Part shown: positions 10,034 through 19,489 of the stretch, one piece after another
How positions within the stretch are numbered: the first letter of the stretch is position 1
How the letters are laid out: each line of letters opens with the position of its first letter
NCBI RefSeq assembly: GCF_000738675.1
Contig: NZ_JPUX01000001.1
Coordinates: 3,286,001-3,350,000, forward strand
DNA: 64,000 nt
Direction: 5' to 3'
Source of the DNA: Serratia nematodiphila DZ0503SBS1
GTDB lineage: Bacteria > Pseudomonadota > Gammaproteobacteria > Enterobacterales > Enterobacteriaceae
The notes under the pieces: generated by a model
What the model was told of the DNA's origin: nothing
The model's database searches: none
What the model saw: only the letters and a program-made list of their open reading frames with translations
Made by a program: the position numbers and the translations under genes

Positions 10034-11071
10034 TTAATCGCGCTGTTGCTTACGCGATGGGTCGAGCAATACGGCAAGAACGATCAATGCGCCTTTGATA
10101 ATTTGTTGGTAGTACGATTGCACGCCGAGCAGATCGAGGCCGTTATTCATCACCCCGATAATCAGCACGCCGAAGAAGGTGCCGACCAGCGTACCGACGC
10201 CGCCGGCCATGCTGGTGCCACCGATCACCACCGCTGCGATGGCGTCCAGCTCATACCCTGCGCCGGCGTTGGTCTGCGCCGAACCGGTGCGTGCGGTGAG
10301 GATCAGGCCGGCGATGCCGGCCAGCGCGCCGCACAGCGTATACACCAGTATTTTGATGCGCGTGACGTTAATCCCCGAGGTGCGCGCGCTTTTTGGGTTG
10401 CCGCCGACGGCGTAGATGTAGCGCCCGAAGAGGGTTTTATTCAGCACCAGCCAGGCGAGGGCGAACAGCACGATGAAGATGATGACCGGCACCGGAACGC
10501 CGCCGACATAACCATTGCCCAACCAGCGGAAATCGCTGTTCAATTGCGAAACCGGATTGCCGTTGGTGGTCAACATGGTTAAACCGCGCGCCGCAGAGAG
10601 CATGCCCATGGTGACGATAAAGGGTTGCAGCCGGTAGCGAGCCAACACGGTGCCGTTCACCAGGCCGCAGACGATCCCGATGCCCAGCGCCACGATCAGC
10701 GGCGCCATGACGGCGGTCGCGGTGTCGCCGATAGCCAATCCGCTGTTGTTGGTGGCGAAGCGGGCGGCGACGATCCCGCTTAGCGCCAGCACCGAGCCCA
10801 CGGAGAGATCGACGCCGGCCGTAATGATGACGAAGGTCATGCCGATCGCCAGAATGCCGTTGATCGAGACCTGGCGCAGGACGATCAGGGTGTTTTCATT
10901 GCTGAGAAAATAATTGCTGCTCCAGGCCCCCTGGGCGACCTGATATTCGCCAATCAGCGCCACGATCAGGCACAGCGCGAAGAAGGCGATGATAATGCCG
11001 TATTTGTGCATACGGCGCTTATTGCGGGTGAAAAATGAAATTCCTGGTGATAAGGAGTGGGCGCTGCTCAT
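10034..11071 (-). CDS. RbsC-type sugar ABC transporter permease
   Basis: The 345-residue inner-membrane permease has about ten hydrophobic segments and the family stretches AIGMTFVIITAGVDLSVGS and DAIAAVVIGGTSMAGGVGT. It pairs with the ATPase whose stop is 16 nt upstream. An in-frame TTG at 11098 would extend it into the ATPase gene; the ATG at 11071, after a purine-rich GAGAGAG stretch, is preferred. Confidence 0.92.
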   Translation of the reverse strand: MSSAHSLSPGISFFTRNKRRMHKYGIIIAFFALCLIVALIGEYQVAQGAWSSNYFLSNENTLIVLRQVSINGILAIGMTFVIITAGVDLSVGSVLALSGIVAARFATNNSGLAIGDTATAVMAPLIVALGIGIVCGLVNGTVLARYRLQPFIVTMGMLSAARGLTMLTTNGNPVSQLNSDFRWLGNGYVGGVPVPVIIFIVLFALAWLVLNKTLFGRYIYAVGGNPKSARTSGINVTRIKILVYTLCGALAGIAGLILTARTGSAQTNAGAGYELDAIAAVVIGGTSMAGGVGTLVGTFFGVLIIGVMNNGLDLLGVQSYYQQIIKGALIVLAVLLDPSRKQQRD

Positions 11072-11087
11072 TTTTTTTCTCTCTCTG

Positions 11088-12593
11088 TTAAACCGCAAGT
11101 TTCATCAGTGCTGCCTGGGTCGCATCGGCTGCCGAAAGCTCACCGGCCAACTGCCCGTCACGAAACACCAATATGCGATCGCTCATGCCGATAATTTCCG
11201 AAAGCTCGGAGGAAACCATGATGATCCCCTTGTTTTGCAAGGCGAACTCCGACATAAATCGATAGATCTCTTTCTTGGCGCCGACGTCGATGCCGCGCGT
11301 CGGCTCGTCGAGCAACAACACCTCCGGATCCAGCAGCGCCCAGCGGCCCAGCACCACTTTTTGCTGGTTGCCGCCGCTCAGGTTGCCCACGGGCTGTTCG
11401 CCGTCGTGGGTTTTAACGTTGAAGCGCTGGATCATGTCGCGGGTTCGCGCTTGCTCCCGTTTCTCGCTGACGAACCCCATTCGGCTGATGCCGGCAAAAG
11501 AGGCGATATTGATGTTTTCACTGACGGAACGGCACAGCACCAGGCCGGTTTCCTTGCGATCTTCCGTCACGTAGGCAATGCCGCTGTCGATGGCCTCTCG
11601 CGGGGAATGGCGGTTCAGCGTCTTGTCGCCCAAACGGATCGTGCCGCTGTCGGCATGCTGAATGCCGAAAATAAGATCGAGAAATTCGCTGCGGCCCGAT
11701 CCCACCAGCCCGTAGATGCCCAGGATTTCACCGTGCTTAAGCTGCAGGCTGATATCCTTTATCTTGCTGCGCCAACATAGGCCGTTGACCTCCAGCAAGA
11801 CCTCTTCGCCGGGCTGATTGAATTTGGCGAACTCGCTGTCGTACTCGCCGCCGATAATGTGTTCGATCAACTGCTCACGGGTAATGTCGGCGATATAGCC
11901 TTCATGGATATAGGCGCCGTCGCGGAAAATGGTGTAGCTGTCCGCAATTTGAAATATCTCTGACAAACGGTGAGAGACGTAAATAATGCCTTTACCTTTC
12001 GCCGCCAATTGCTGAAGCGTCTGAAAGATTTTTTGCGCATCCTCCTCGCCAATCGCCGAGGTGGGTTCATCCATGATGATGATGTCGGCATTGGCATGCG
12101 ACAGCGCTTTGGCGATCTCGACCAGCTGCTGCTCGGCGACGCTCAGGTTGCGCATTTTCTCTCGGGCGTCGATCTTGAAATCGAGTTCCTTGAGCAGGCT
12201 GGTGGTGCGTTGATTGAGCGTGGCGAAATCGACGAACCCCAGGCGTCTCGGCTCACGGCCCAGCCAAATGTTTTCGGCCACCGTCAGATCCGGGATCGCG
12301 CTCAGTTCCTGCTGCACGATGGCGATGCCGGCGTTGAGGGCTTCCCGGGGATGATGAAATTCACAGCGTTGGCCATTGATAAAAATGTCGCCGCCATCGG
12401 GTTGAATAAAGCCCATCAGAATGCTGAGAAAGGTGGATTTACCCGCGCCGTTGCCGCCGCACAGGGCATGGATGGAACCACGCCGCAGGCAAAACTCCGC
12501 ATTCTTGAGCGCCACGACCGGGCCAAAGGCTTTTCTGACGCCGCTGACCTCCAGCAGGTAGGCGGGCGCTTGCGTATGGGGATCTCGCGTCAC
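11088..12593 (-). CDS. RbsA-type sugar ABC transporter ATPase (double domain)
   Basis: The 501-residue ATPase has two fused nucleotide-binding domains. The first has Walker A GGNGAGKST and Walker B IIIMDEPTSA. The second has a degenerate P-loop (YGLVGSGRSE), signature LSGGNQQKV and Walker B VLLLDEPTRGID, as in RbsA/XylG. The start is GTG at 12593: it follows GGAGGTG and overlaps the kinase stop by 4 nt (GTGA). An ATG 30 codons upstream would run deep into the kinase gene and is unlikely. Confidence 0.92.
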   Translation of the reverse strand: MTRDPHTQAPAYLLEVSGVRKAFGPVVALKNAEFCLRRGSIHALCGGNGAGKSTFLSILMGFIQPDGGDIFINGQRCEFHHPREALNAGIAIVQQELSAIPDLTVAENIWLGREPRRLGFVDFATLNQRTTSLLKELDFKIDAREKMRNLSVAEQQLVEIAKALSHANADIIIMDEPTSAIGEEDAQKIFQTLQQLAAKGKGIIYVSHRLSEIFQIADSYTIFRDGAYIHEGYIADITREQLIEHIIGGEYDSEFAKFNQPGEEVLLEVNGLCWRSKIKDISLQLKHGEILGIYGLVGSGRSEFLDLIFGIQHADSGTIRLGDKTLNRHSPREAIDSGIAYVTEDRKETGLVLCRSVSENINIASFAGISRMGFVSEKREQARTRDMIQRFNVKTHDGEQPVGNLSGGNQQKVVLGRWALLDPEVLLLDEPTRGIDVGAKKEIYRFMSEFALQNKGIIMVSSELSEIIGMSDRILVFRDGQLAGELSAADATQAALMKLAV

Positions 12594-14107
12594 AGTTGCA
12601 CCTCCGGGTAGGTCTGCTGCAAGCGTTGCAGGTACCGTTGATAAAGCGTCTCGTATTGCGCTCGTCTGCCGGCATGTGGCCATGCGCGTGTGGCCTCATC
12701 CAGCGCAACGAAACGTTGGCACAGTTCGGACAGCAACGCGCCGGCATTCCGCAGCGGATCGTCGGCTAACGTCGTCGCCCACATCGCCTGAATGGCGCCG
12801 CCCAGCGCAGCGGTCTCTTTGGCTTTCAGACAGACCACCGGGCACCCCATCACGTCCGCGACGATTTGTCGCCAGGCGGCGCTGCGAGCGCCGCCGCCGG
12901 TGAGGCGGATCTCGCGCGCTTCAATGCCCTGACGGCGAAACAGTTCGATGCCATAGCGCAGGCCATAGGTGGCGCTTTCGACCACCGCCAGGCAGAGATT
13001 GGCGCGGGTAAAATTGTCGCTATCGAGGTTATGCAGACTGGCGCGCGCGTGAGGCAGCGGCGGAACGCGTTCGCCATTGAAGAACGGCAGCATCTCGACA
13101 CCGCCTGCGCCGGGTGAGGCCTGCGCCAATAAACCGTTAAAGCCGGCAAGGTCTTCGTCCAGCAGCGTTTGTACCGCGGTGGTGGCCGAGGTGACATTCA
13201 TGGTGCAAATCAATGGCAGCCACCCGTTGGTGCTGGAGCAGAAGCCGGCAATCATGTCTGATTCCGCCGCGACGGGGGAGGCAGACCAGGCGAATAGCGT
13301 GCCGGAGGTGCCCAGGCTCAGGGTGAGGGTGCCGGCCTCGATGTTGCCGGAACCGATGGCCGCCATCATGTTGTCGCCGCCGCCGGTCGATACACGCACC
13401 GTTGGGCCGAGGCCGAGTTTTTCCGCCGCGGCGGGGCGCACCGTGCCGATGCAGCACTCCGCGTTTTTGAGCGGTGGCAGGGCTTGCCACAGACGGCCGC
13501 TGTCGTCGATGAGATCGACGGCGGCTTTGCTCCAGCTACGGGTGCGCACATCGAACAACCCGGTGCCGGAAGCGTCGCCATATTCCGCTACGCGCTCTCC
13601 GGTCAGCCAGAAGTTCAAATAATCATGAGGCAACAATACGGTGTGCAGTTTTGCCCACAACGCAGGATGGTGTGTCTTGAACCAAAGGATTTTTGACGCG
13701 GTATAACCGGTGGCGATCCGCAGGCCGAGTGTTTCCAGCGAGCCGTTGGCACCGCCGAGCTGCTGCAGGAGCCGTTCGTTTTCCTCTGCGGTTTCGGTAT
13801 CGCACCACAGCTTGACGCTGTGCAGCACGTTGCCGTCTGCGTCCAGCGGTACAAACCCATGTTGTTGGCCCGAAACCCCCAGAGCATGAATTTCCCCGGC
13901 ATCAATACCGGCGTTAGTCACGGCTTGGCGAAAAGCGATGACCAGCGCCTCGATCCACCAGTCGGTCTCCTGTTCGCGCCGGCCATTGGCTTGGCTGATG
14001 AGACGGTGAGGGGCGTTGCCCTCACCGAGGATCACGCCCTGTGTGCTGTCGACAATCACGACTTTCGTGCCTTGCGTACCGCAGTCTATGCCAGCATAGA
14101 GCGCCAT
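12590..14107 (-). CDS. xylB: Xylulokinase-like FGGY carbohydrate kinase
   Basis: The 505-residue FGGY-family kinase probably phosphorylates D-xylulose to D-xylulose 5-phosphate. The N-terminal phosphate-binding motif is YAGIDCGTQGTKVV. The segment GVSGQQHGFVPLD resembles xylulokinases, and the second ATPase lobe has SLGTSGTLFAW and LTGGGARSAAWRQIVADVMG. It sits 4 nt after the xylitol dehydrogenase, whose product would be D-xylulose. The ATG at 14107 is used; an upstream in-frame start at 14149 lies inside the dehydrogenase gene. Confidence 0.87.
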   Translation of the reverse strand: MALYAGIDCGTQGTKVVIVDSTQGVILGEGNAPHRLISQANGRREQETDWWIEALVIAFRQAVTNAGIDAGEIHALGVSGQQHGFVPLDADGNVLHSVKLWCDTETAEENERLLQQLGGANGSLETLGLRIATGYTASKILWFKTHHPALWAKLHTVLLPHDYLNFWLTGERVAEYGDASGTGLFDVRTRSWSKAAVDLIDDSGRLWQALPPLKNAECCIGTVRPAAAEKLGLGPTVRVSTGGGDNMMAAIGSGNIEAGTLTLSLGTSGTLFAWSASPVAAESDMIAGFCSSTNGWLPLICTMNVTSATTAVQTLLDEDLAGFNGLLAQASPGAGGVEMLPFFNGERVPPLPHARASLHNLDSDNFTRANLCLAVVESATYGLRYGIELFRRQGIEAREIRLTGGGARSAAWRQIVADVMGCPVVCLKAKETAALGGAIQAMWATTLADDPLRNAGALLSELCQRFVALDEATRAWPHAGRRAQYETLYQRYLQRLQQTYPEVQL

Positions 14108-14111
14108 AGGA

Positions 14112-15146
14112 TCACTCCATTTCCAGCATGATTTTGATGTCTGAGGCATGTCCCGCCGCCGCGCGCTCGAAGGCGGCCACGCTGTCGGAGAACTTGTAGG
14201 TTTGGCTTATCAACGGCTGGACGCGCAATTTGCCGCTGCTCAACAGCCGCAGCGTGCGCGGGTACATGTTGGCGTAGCGGAAAATGGTCTTGAAGGTGAT
14301 TTCCTTGGCCTGCGCGGCGACGATATCCATCGGCGCGGCATCGATCGGCATGCCGACCAGCACGGCGGTCGCTCCTGGCGCCGCATGTTCGGCCAGCGTA
14401 GCGATGGCCGGTTTTGCGCCGCTGCATTCAAACACGACATCGGCGCCATTGCCGCTGGTGAGCGCGGCCACTTTCCCCGCCAGGTCGCCGGTTTTGATAT
14501 TGACGGCGTGCAGCCCCTCATAACTGGCCGCAACGGCGAGTTTTTCGTCAAACAGGTCGCAAATAATGACGTCCGAGCAGCCGCCCGCCAGCGCCGCGAG
14601 AGCGGTGACCACGCCGATCGGCCCGGCGCCGATCACCAGCGCGATATCGCCGGGTTTGATCCCGGCTTTGGTGGCTGCTTGCATGCCGATGGCTAAGGGT
14701 TCCACCATGGCGCCTTCGGCGAAACTGACGTTGTCCGGCAATTTGAACGTGAAGGCGGCGGGGTGGATAACGGTTTCGCGCAGGCAGCCGTGCACCGGCG
14801 GCGTCGCCCAGAAGCGCACGGCCGGATCAAGGTTGTAAAGGCCGGCGCGCGTCTGCGCCGAGTTGAGATCCGGAATGCCGGGTTCCATGCAAACGCGATC
14901 GCCGATACTGAGGTGAGTGACGTTTTTACCTGTCGCGAGCACCACGCCAGAAGCTTCATGGCCGAGCACCATCGGGGCGTTAACCACGAACGGGCCAATG
15001 CGGCCATGTTGGTAATAGTGCACATCACTGCCGCAGATGCCCACGGAATGAATTTTTATCTGCACATCATCGGGCCCCAGCGTTTCGGCGAGCTGGACGT
15101 CCTCGATAGCGATTTCCCCCGCCTTGGCCAACACTAATGCTTTCAT
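14112..15146 (-). CDS. NAD-dependent xylitol dehydrogenase (medium-chain, zinc)
   Basis: The 344-residue MDR-family enzyme is predicted to oxidise xylitol to D-xylulose. Catalytic zinc ligands C38 (GICGSD), H63 and E64 (GHE) and the cofactor motif VIGAGPIG are present. Residues 89-110, where most relatives carry four structural-zinc cysteines, have none. This and the overall sequence resemble the Morganella-type xylitol dehydrogenase as I recall it. D-arabitol or sorbitol as substrate cannot be excluded. It is the first gene of the five-gene operon and diverges from the D-lyxose isomerase gene. Confidence 0.85.
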   Translation of the reverse strand: MKALVLAKAGEIAIEDVQLAETLGPDDVQIKIHSVGICGSDVHYYQHGRIGPFVVNAPMVLGHEASGVVLATGKNVTHLSIGDRVCMEPGIPDLNSAQTRAGLYNLDPAVRFWATPPVHGCLRETVIHPAAFTFKLPDNVSFAEGAMVEPLAIGMQAATKAGIKPGDIALVIGAGPIGVVTALAALAGGCSDVIICDLFDEKLAVAASYEGLHAVNIKTGDLAGKVAALTSGNGADVVFECSGAKPAIATLAEHAAPGATAVLVGMPIDAAPMDIVAAQAKEITFKTIFRYANMYPRTLRLLSSGKLRVQPLISQTYKFSDSVAAFERAAAGHASDIKIMLEME

Positions 15147-15172
15147 ATTGCCTCCTGGTGAATCATTTTTAT

Positions 15173-15185
15173 GGTAACGATATCA
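15173..15185 (-). promoter_or_regulatory. Putative LacI-family operator 1 (xylitol operon side)
   Basis: Top strand GGTAACGATATCA, reading TGATATCGTTACC on the minus strand. It matches operator 2 (TGATATCGATACC) at 12 of 13 positions and lies 26 bp upstream of the xylitol dehydrogenase start. The central CG and near-palindrome are typical of LacI-family sites, and a LacI gene is in the locus. Confidence 0.55.
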
Positions 15186-15341
15186 TTTCAATGCGGCGAT
15201 AGTGGGCCAAAGCGGGTGGTTAAACTGTGATCGATGTTGGAATTACTCGATGGGAGTTAATTTTGCTGGTGGGTTGTTATTCAATATGGGGATGAAGATC
15301 ACAAAATCGGCGATGTAATGACGGTTTTAATATCAGCATTC

Positions 15342-15354
15342 TGATATCGATACC
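15342..15354 (+). promoter_or_regulatory. Putative LacI-family operator 2 (lyxose isomerase side)
   Basis: TGATATCGATACC ends 17 bp before the isomerase start, in inverted orientation to operator 1. The two sites bracket the divergent promoter region, so one regulator could repress both directions. Confidence 0.55.
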
Positions 15355-15371
15355 GTCACTTTGCAGGGGAA

Positions 15372-15929
15372 ATGATGAACAAACAACAACGTGCCATAGC
15401 CGCTACGCTGGAATATTTGCGCGAGGCGGACATCGTTCTGACCGAAGAAGAGCAGCAACGTATTGAAATTGCGACATTTGGCTTGGCCGACTATCCTGTC
15501 TCAGGGCTGCAGCTGCTGACCTATGTCAACTCACCTCGGTATTGTGCGAAAGAGTTGGTGCTGTTTCCTGAGCAGACTTGCCCAGAGCATTTGCATCCTC
15601 CTTTTGCCGGCACGCCCGGCAAGCAAGAGACGTTTCGCTGCCGTTGGGGCGAGGTGTTTCTGTTTGTCGACGATGAAAACCTGATGCTTAATGACGCCGG
15701 CGGTGAACCGGTATGCCGGGTGCCGGAAGGCGCGGAGCAGTGGTATACCTGCAATCGCTATATCCTCTTGCGGCCTGGCGAACAATACACCATCGTGCCC
15801 AATACCCGGCACTGGTTTCAGGCTGGAAAGCGGGGGGCGGTGGTGTCCGAGTTCTCTTCCGAGAGCCGTGACGAGCTGGATATCTTTACCGATCCCCGGA
15901 TTAACCGGCTGGCAGGCGTAAACCATTAG
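15372..15929 (+). CDS. D-lyxose isomerase (cupin-type)
   Basis: The 185-residue cupin-fold enzyme is predicted to convert D-lyxose to D-xylulose, with possible activity on D-mannose/D-fructose. Metal ligands fit the family: H73 and H75 (CPEHLHPP), E86 and H147 (PNTRHWF). A D-lyxose isomerase of this type has been characterised from another Serratia species. Its product is the substrate of the nearby xylulokinase. Two ATG codons lie in tandem at 15372 and 15375 after AGGGGA. It diverges from the xylitol operon. Confidence 0.83.
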   Translation: MMNKQQRAIAATLEYLREADIVLTEEEQQRIEIATFGLADYPVSGLQLLTYVNSPRYCAKELVLFPEQTCPEHLHPPFAGTPGKQETFRCRWGEVFLFVDDENLMLNDAGGEPVCRVPEGAEQWYTCNRYILLRPGEQYTIVPNTRHWFQAGKRGAVVSEFSSESRDELDIFTDPRINRLAGVNH

Positions 15930-16000
15930 CGCCACGATGAAAGTTCTGTCATGATGTTGTTAATGGTACAAAATGATAACTTTAAGCTAAGGAGCTGCAT

Positions 16001-17002
16001 TTGGCGGTGGGGCGAGGACGGAAAGCGACGCTGGCTAGCGTGGCCGCACAGGCAAACGTCAGTAAAATCACCGCGTCGCGGGCATTTTCACAGCCGGACA
16101 AGGTTCATCCGGAAACGCTGCGCCGCATTCGGGAGACCGCTGCCGAACTCGGTTATGTGGTCAATGCTGCGGCGCGCAACCTGCGGGCGAAAAGCAGCAG
16201 AACCATCGGCATCGTCAACCCTGATATGGCCAACCCATTCTTTGGCGGCCTGACGCGGTTGATGACGCTTGAAGCGCAAAAAATGGGATATGACACCCTG
16301 GTGTTCGATTCCTATGAGTCTCAGGAAAGCGAAGACAGAATCATCGACAAACTGATTGGCTACAACGTCGATGCGATCATTCTCTCGGTCATTTCCAACG
16401 ATCATCTGTACCAGCCTTCCTATCTAAAGCGGTTGGAAACATTGAATATCCCGGTGGTATTGATCGACCGTGAGCTGGACAATCGCCACTGCAGCGGGGT
16501 GTATATCGATAACCTGGACTGCGGTCTTCAGGCGGGGCGCTGGCTTCTGGAACAGAAAGCGCAGCGGGTGGTGGTGGTGTCCGGGCCGGAGAACTCCAAC
16601 GTTGCACGGGACAGGGTCACAGGGCTGCAGGCGGCGCTGCAAGGGAAAGTGGCGTCGTTTGAAGTGCTGTATGCCGATTTCTTTATGGATGTCGCCTGGC
16701 AAGAGACGAGCCGTTGGCTGGCCAATCACCGCGCCCCGGACTTTTTCGTTGGCTGCAATAACCAGATTTCCCTGGGCATTATCAAAGCCTGCATCGAACA
16801 CCGGCTGCCGTTGATGCAGGAGGTGTCGCTGTTCAGCATCGATGAGGTTTCACATGCCGAGATCTACGGTTTTCATTTCCCGTGCGTGTCACACGACTTG
16901 CAAGAGATCGCCTGGCAAGCGTTGAATCTGGCGATCCGTCGTATTGCCGACCCCGAGATCAAGCCGGGCAAGGTGGTGGTGCGGGGAAAACTCGTCGCAT
17001 AA
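16001..17002 (+). CDS. LacI-family regulator of the xylitol/lyxose locus
   Basis: The 333-residue regulator has an N-terminal LacI helix-turn-helix (ATLASVAAQANVSKITASRA, about residues 9-28), hinge residues near 45-60 (NAAARNLRAKSS) and a periplasmic-binding-protein-like effector domain. The start is TTG at 16001 with AAGGAG 6 nt upstream; a GTG two codons later is an alternative. It lies 71 bp after the isomerase on the same strand and probably binds the two inverted operators at 15173-15185 and 15342-15354. Confidence 0.87.
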   Translation: MAVGRGRKATLASVAAQANVSKITASRAFSQPDKVHPETLRRIRETAAELGYVVNAAARNLRAKSSRTIGIVNPDMANPFFGGLTRLMTLEAQKMGYDTLVFDSYESQESEDRIIDKLIGYNVDAIILSVISNDHLYQPSYLKRLETLNIPVVLIDRELDNRHCSGVYIDNLDCGLQAGRWLLEQKAQRVVVVSGPENSNVARDRVTGLQAALQGKVASFEVLYADFFMDVAWQETSRWLANHRAPDFFVGCNNQISLGIIKACIEHRLPLMQEVSLFSIDEVSHAEIYGFHFPCVSHDLQEIAWQALNLAIRRIADPEIKPGKVVVRGKLVA

Positions 17003-17026
17003 CGGCGCCGCCTTTCGCCTTATCCG

Positions 17027-17971
17027 TCATTTTTCAGCGCGTTGCGCTGTTTTGGGCTCATCCCGCCCGGCGGGACGGATTAGCAGCCATAAACCGCTTC
17101 CTGCCACCGCCGCGCCTAGCAGCATGGGCCAGGAAAGGGGTTCATTGAACATTAACCCTGCCCAGCAGAAGGTGACGAAGGGGCTGAGAAACAGCAGGCT
17201 CGTCACGCGCAGCGCAGAAGTGTGCCTTAGACAAAACCAGTACAGACCGTAGCCGGCCAGCGTCGCCAGTAGCGCGGTCCAAAGCACGCCGATCACAAAC
17301 CCCGTCGTTACCGTTGGCAGCAGCGGGCCTTCCGCGCCGGCCATGGCGGCGAAAGCCAGCGCGGAAACCGCGCTTTGTATCCCCAGCGAGGCTGGCAAAC
17401 TCATTGCTTGCGTCTGCGGCAGCCGTTCCTGCCACAGCGTTGCCAGCGCCAGCGCCAACATCCCCGCCAGCGGCAACAGGTAACTCCACAATGGGGCGTC
17501 TCCCCATGAGATGGCGCTGCCGGTCGCCAGCGTTACCCCGCTAACCCCCAAGGCTAACCCGGACCAAACGCGGCCATCGGGCAAGCGGCGTTGCAACAGC
17601 ATGCTCAGCAGCGTGGTGCCGAGCGGGAGCAAATCGGCGATGAGCGCGGCCAACCCGGCCGGCACGCCATATTCGATGCCTTTGCTGACGCCGGTCAGGT
17701 AACCGGTCATGGCGAGCAACCCAATCCCGGCGTGAACAGCTATCGTCAGCGGAGATGCGCGCCTGATGGCACGCACACTAAGCGGCAGCAACGCGAACGC
17801 GACCACCACGCAGCGCCAGAACGCCACCAGCAACACCGGCGCGTAATCGGCGGCGAAGCGGATGCCGACGAAGCCGGAGCTCCAGGCCACGATCAGCAGG
17901 ACCTCGGCCGCAGCCAGCCAGAGGGCGGCTTTGCCGCTGTGGGAAGAGGGGCGAAATGGTGGCAGGGACAT
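17027..17971 (-). CDS. EamA/DMT-family transporter
   Basis: The 314-residue inner-membrane protein has ten predicted helices in two EamA repeats (first with AWSSGFVGIRFAADYAPVLL, second near the C-terminus with LLFLSPFVTFCWAGLMFNEPLSWP). Members export metabolites such as amino acids; the substrate here is unknown. The ATG at 17971 follows AGGAGGT with 7 nt spacing. A GTG at 17980 lies inside that Shine-Dalgarno and is rejected. A LysR gene diverges 91 bp away and is the likely regulator. Its gene end faces the LacI gene with a 24-bp gap. Confidence 0.86.
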   Translation of the reverse strand: MSLPPFRPSSHSGKAALWLAAAEVLLIVAWSSGFVGIRFAADYAPVLLVAFWRCVVVAFALLPLSVRAIRRASPLTIAVHAGIGLLAMTGYLTGVSKGIEYGVPAGLAALIADLLPLGTTLLSMLLQRRLPDGRVWSGLALGVSGVTLATGSAISWGDAPLWSYLLPLAGMLALALATLWQERLPQTQAMSLPASLGIQSAVSALAFAAMAGAEGPLLPTVTTGFVIGVLWTALLATLAGYGLYWFCLRHTSALRVTSLLFLSPFVTFCWAGLMFNEPLSWPMLLGAAVAGSGLWLLIRPAGRDEPKTAQRAEK

Positions 17972-18062
17972 GATGGTCACCTCCTTTCCGCCCGATGGTA
18001 GTGAGTGGCTATAATTTAATAAATCGAATAATTTTCGTTCAGTTGTTTAATGGGGTTAAATC

Positions 18063-18908
18063 ATGCGGCCGACATTGGATATCGATCTCTTGCGCACTTT
18101 TCACGCTATTGCGCGTTTGGGGCAATTTCGCGCGGCGGCGGCATTTGTCAATCGCAGCCCCGCCGCCGTGAGCGTGCATATCCGGCGCCTGGAACAGGTG
18201 GCGGGCGGCCGCTTGCTGGAGCGTGACAATCAGTCCGTGGCGTTGACGCCGCTGGGCAACAAGCTGCTGGCCTCGACGCTTGGGCTGCTGAGCGCCCATG
18301 ACGATATTCTGCGGGAACTGCAGGGCGCGCCGCTAAGCGGCCATATCAAATTGGGGTTGCCTGATGAGTACGCTTCCCATGTGATAGGCCATATTTTGCC
18401 GCGGTTTGCCGACAGTTTTCCCGCAGTGGAACTGGAGGTCTCTACCGCTGCCAGTCAGGCGCTGGCGGAACAAGTTGGCCGTAATCGGCTGCATCTCGCG
18501 CTGGTGGTTCAACCCGCGGGGAAACCGTGCCAGACACCGCTCGCGGTGACTGCGCCGGTGTGGGCCGGAGGCCGTTCGCTGGCGCTGCAGGCTAACCGGC
18601 CACTGCCGCTGGCGTTGCATGCCGCCGATTGCCCTTATCGTGAGGCTATGATCGATGCATTGACCAGGGCGGGAAGGCATTGGCGAGTGGTTGTGAGCAG
18701 CCCTTCGGCCAGTGTGGTGGCGGCTGCCGTCGAGGCAGGATTGGCCGTCACGCTGCTCGACCGCGCACGGGTTTCGGCGGCGATGCGGATACTCGACGAA
18801 TTGCCGTCGGTCGCACCACATGAAGTGCAACTGCTCCGTTCTGCCGCGGCCGCCAGCCAACCGGCGGTGGCGGTGCTGGAAAGCGTCATCGGTGAGTATT
18901 TACGGTAG
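18063..18908 (+). CDS. LysR-family transcriptional regulator
   Basis: The 281-residue regulator has an N-terminal winged helix (LRTFHAIARLGQFRAAAAFVNRSPAAVSVHIRRLE, in which the helix-turn-helix sits at about 20-40) and a C-terminal effector domain. It lacks close resemblance to a named regulator. It diverges from the EamA transporter across an AT-rich 91-bp gap, the usual layout for a LysR protein controlling its neighbour. Confidence 0.88.
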   Translation: MRPTLDIDLLRTFHAIARLGQFRAAAAFVNRSPAAVSVHIRRLEQVAGGRLLERDNQSVALTPLGNKLLASTLGLLSAHDDILRELQGAPLSGHIKLGLPDEYASHVIGHILPRFADSFPAVELEVSTAASQALAEQVGRNRLHLALVVQPAGKPCQTPLAVTAPVWAGGRSLALQANRPLPLALHAADCPYREAMIDALTRAGRHWRVVVSSPSASVVAAAVEAGLAVTLLDRARVSAAMRILDELPSVAPHEVQLLRSAAAASQPAVAVLESVIGEYLR

Positions 18909-19017
18909 GGAACATGAATATCGGCAAGACGAATCGAGCACGAAGGTGGCGGAGAGAGGTGGCTGGCGCCGGGAACGCTGTATCGCGGGGCGTTCCCGGT
19001 ATTGGGCGGTCTGGATA

Positions 19018-19314
19018 TCAGAACACCTGTTTGAACGGTTTCACCGTCACGTCGGCGTAGACGCCGGCGGCGATATAGGGATCCTGCTGTGCCCAGGCCT
19101 GGGCTTCCGCCAGCGAGGCGAATTCGGCGATCACCGTCGAACCGGTAAAGCCGGCGGCGCCGGGATCGTTGCTGTCGATGGCCGGGTTAGGGCCGGCGAC
19201 CACCAGACGGCCGGCGTCGCGCAGCGCCTGCAGGCGCGCCAGGTGCGCCGGGCGCACCGCCAGACGGTTTTCCAGCGAATTGGGAACGTCTTGCGCGTAG
19301 ATCAGATAAAGCAT
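19018..19314 (-). CDS. yciI: YciI family protein
   Basis: This 98-residue small ferredoxin-like-fold protein matches enterobacterial YciI throughout: [18 protein letters not shown] at the start, the RPAHLARL segment with the conserved His and the [23 protein letters not shown] segment. The exact function is unknown; weak dehalogenase or hydrolase roles have been suggested for relatives. In E. coli it is also next to tonB. Here queH separates them. The 109 bp between it and the lysR stop hold no clear signal. Confidence 0.93.
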   Translation of the reverse strand: MLYLIYAQDVPNSLENRLAVRPAHLARLQALRDAGRLVVAGPNPAIDSNDPGAAGFTGSTVIAEFASLAEAQAWAQQDPYIAAGVYADVTVKPFKQVF

Positions 19315-19489
19315 GTTTCACCTTTAAAATCATGGCTATAAAACGGTGCTACCAAGGTAGCGCAAAAGGCGCGGCAGGGGAACGGCATAGGGCGAATTTC
19401 CCGGCGGATTGGCGCTTATGCCTTGAAGCCGCTACTTTTTATTCGTATAGTGCGGCGCGCTTAAACTGATATGCCATTGAGGTGAGGAC

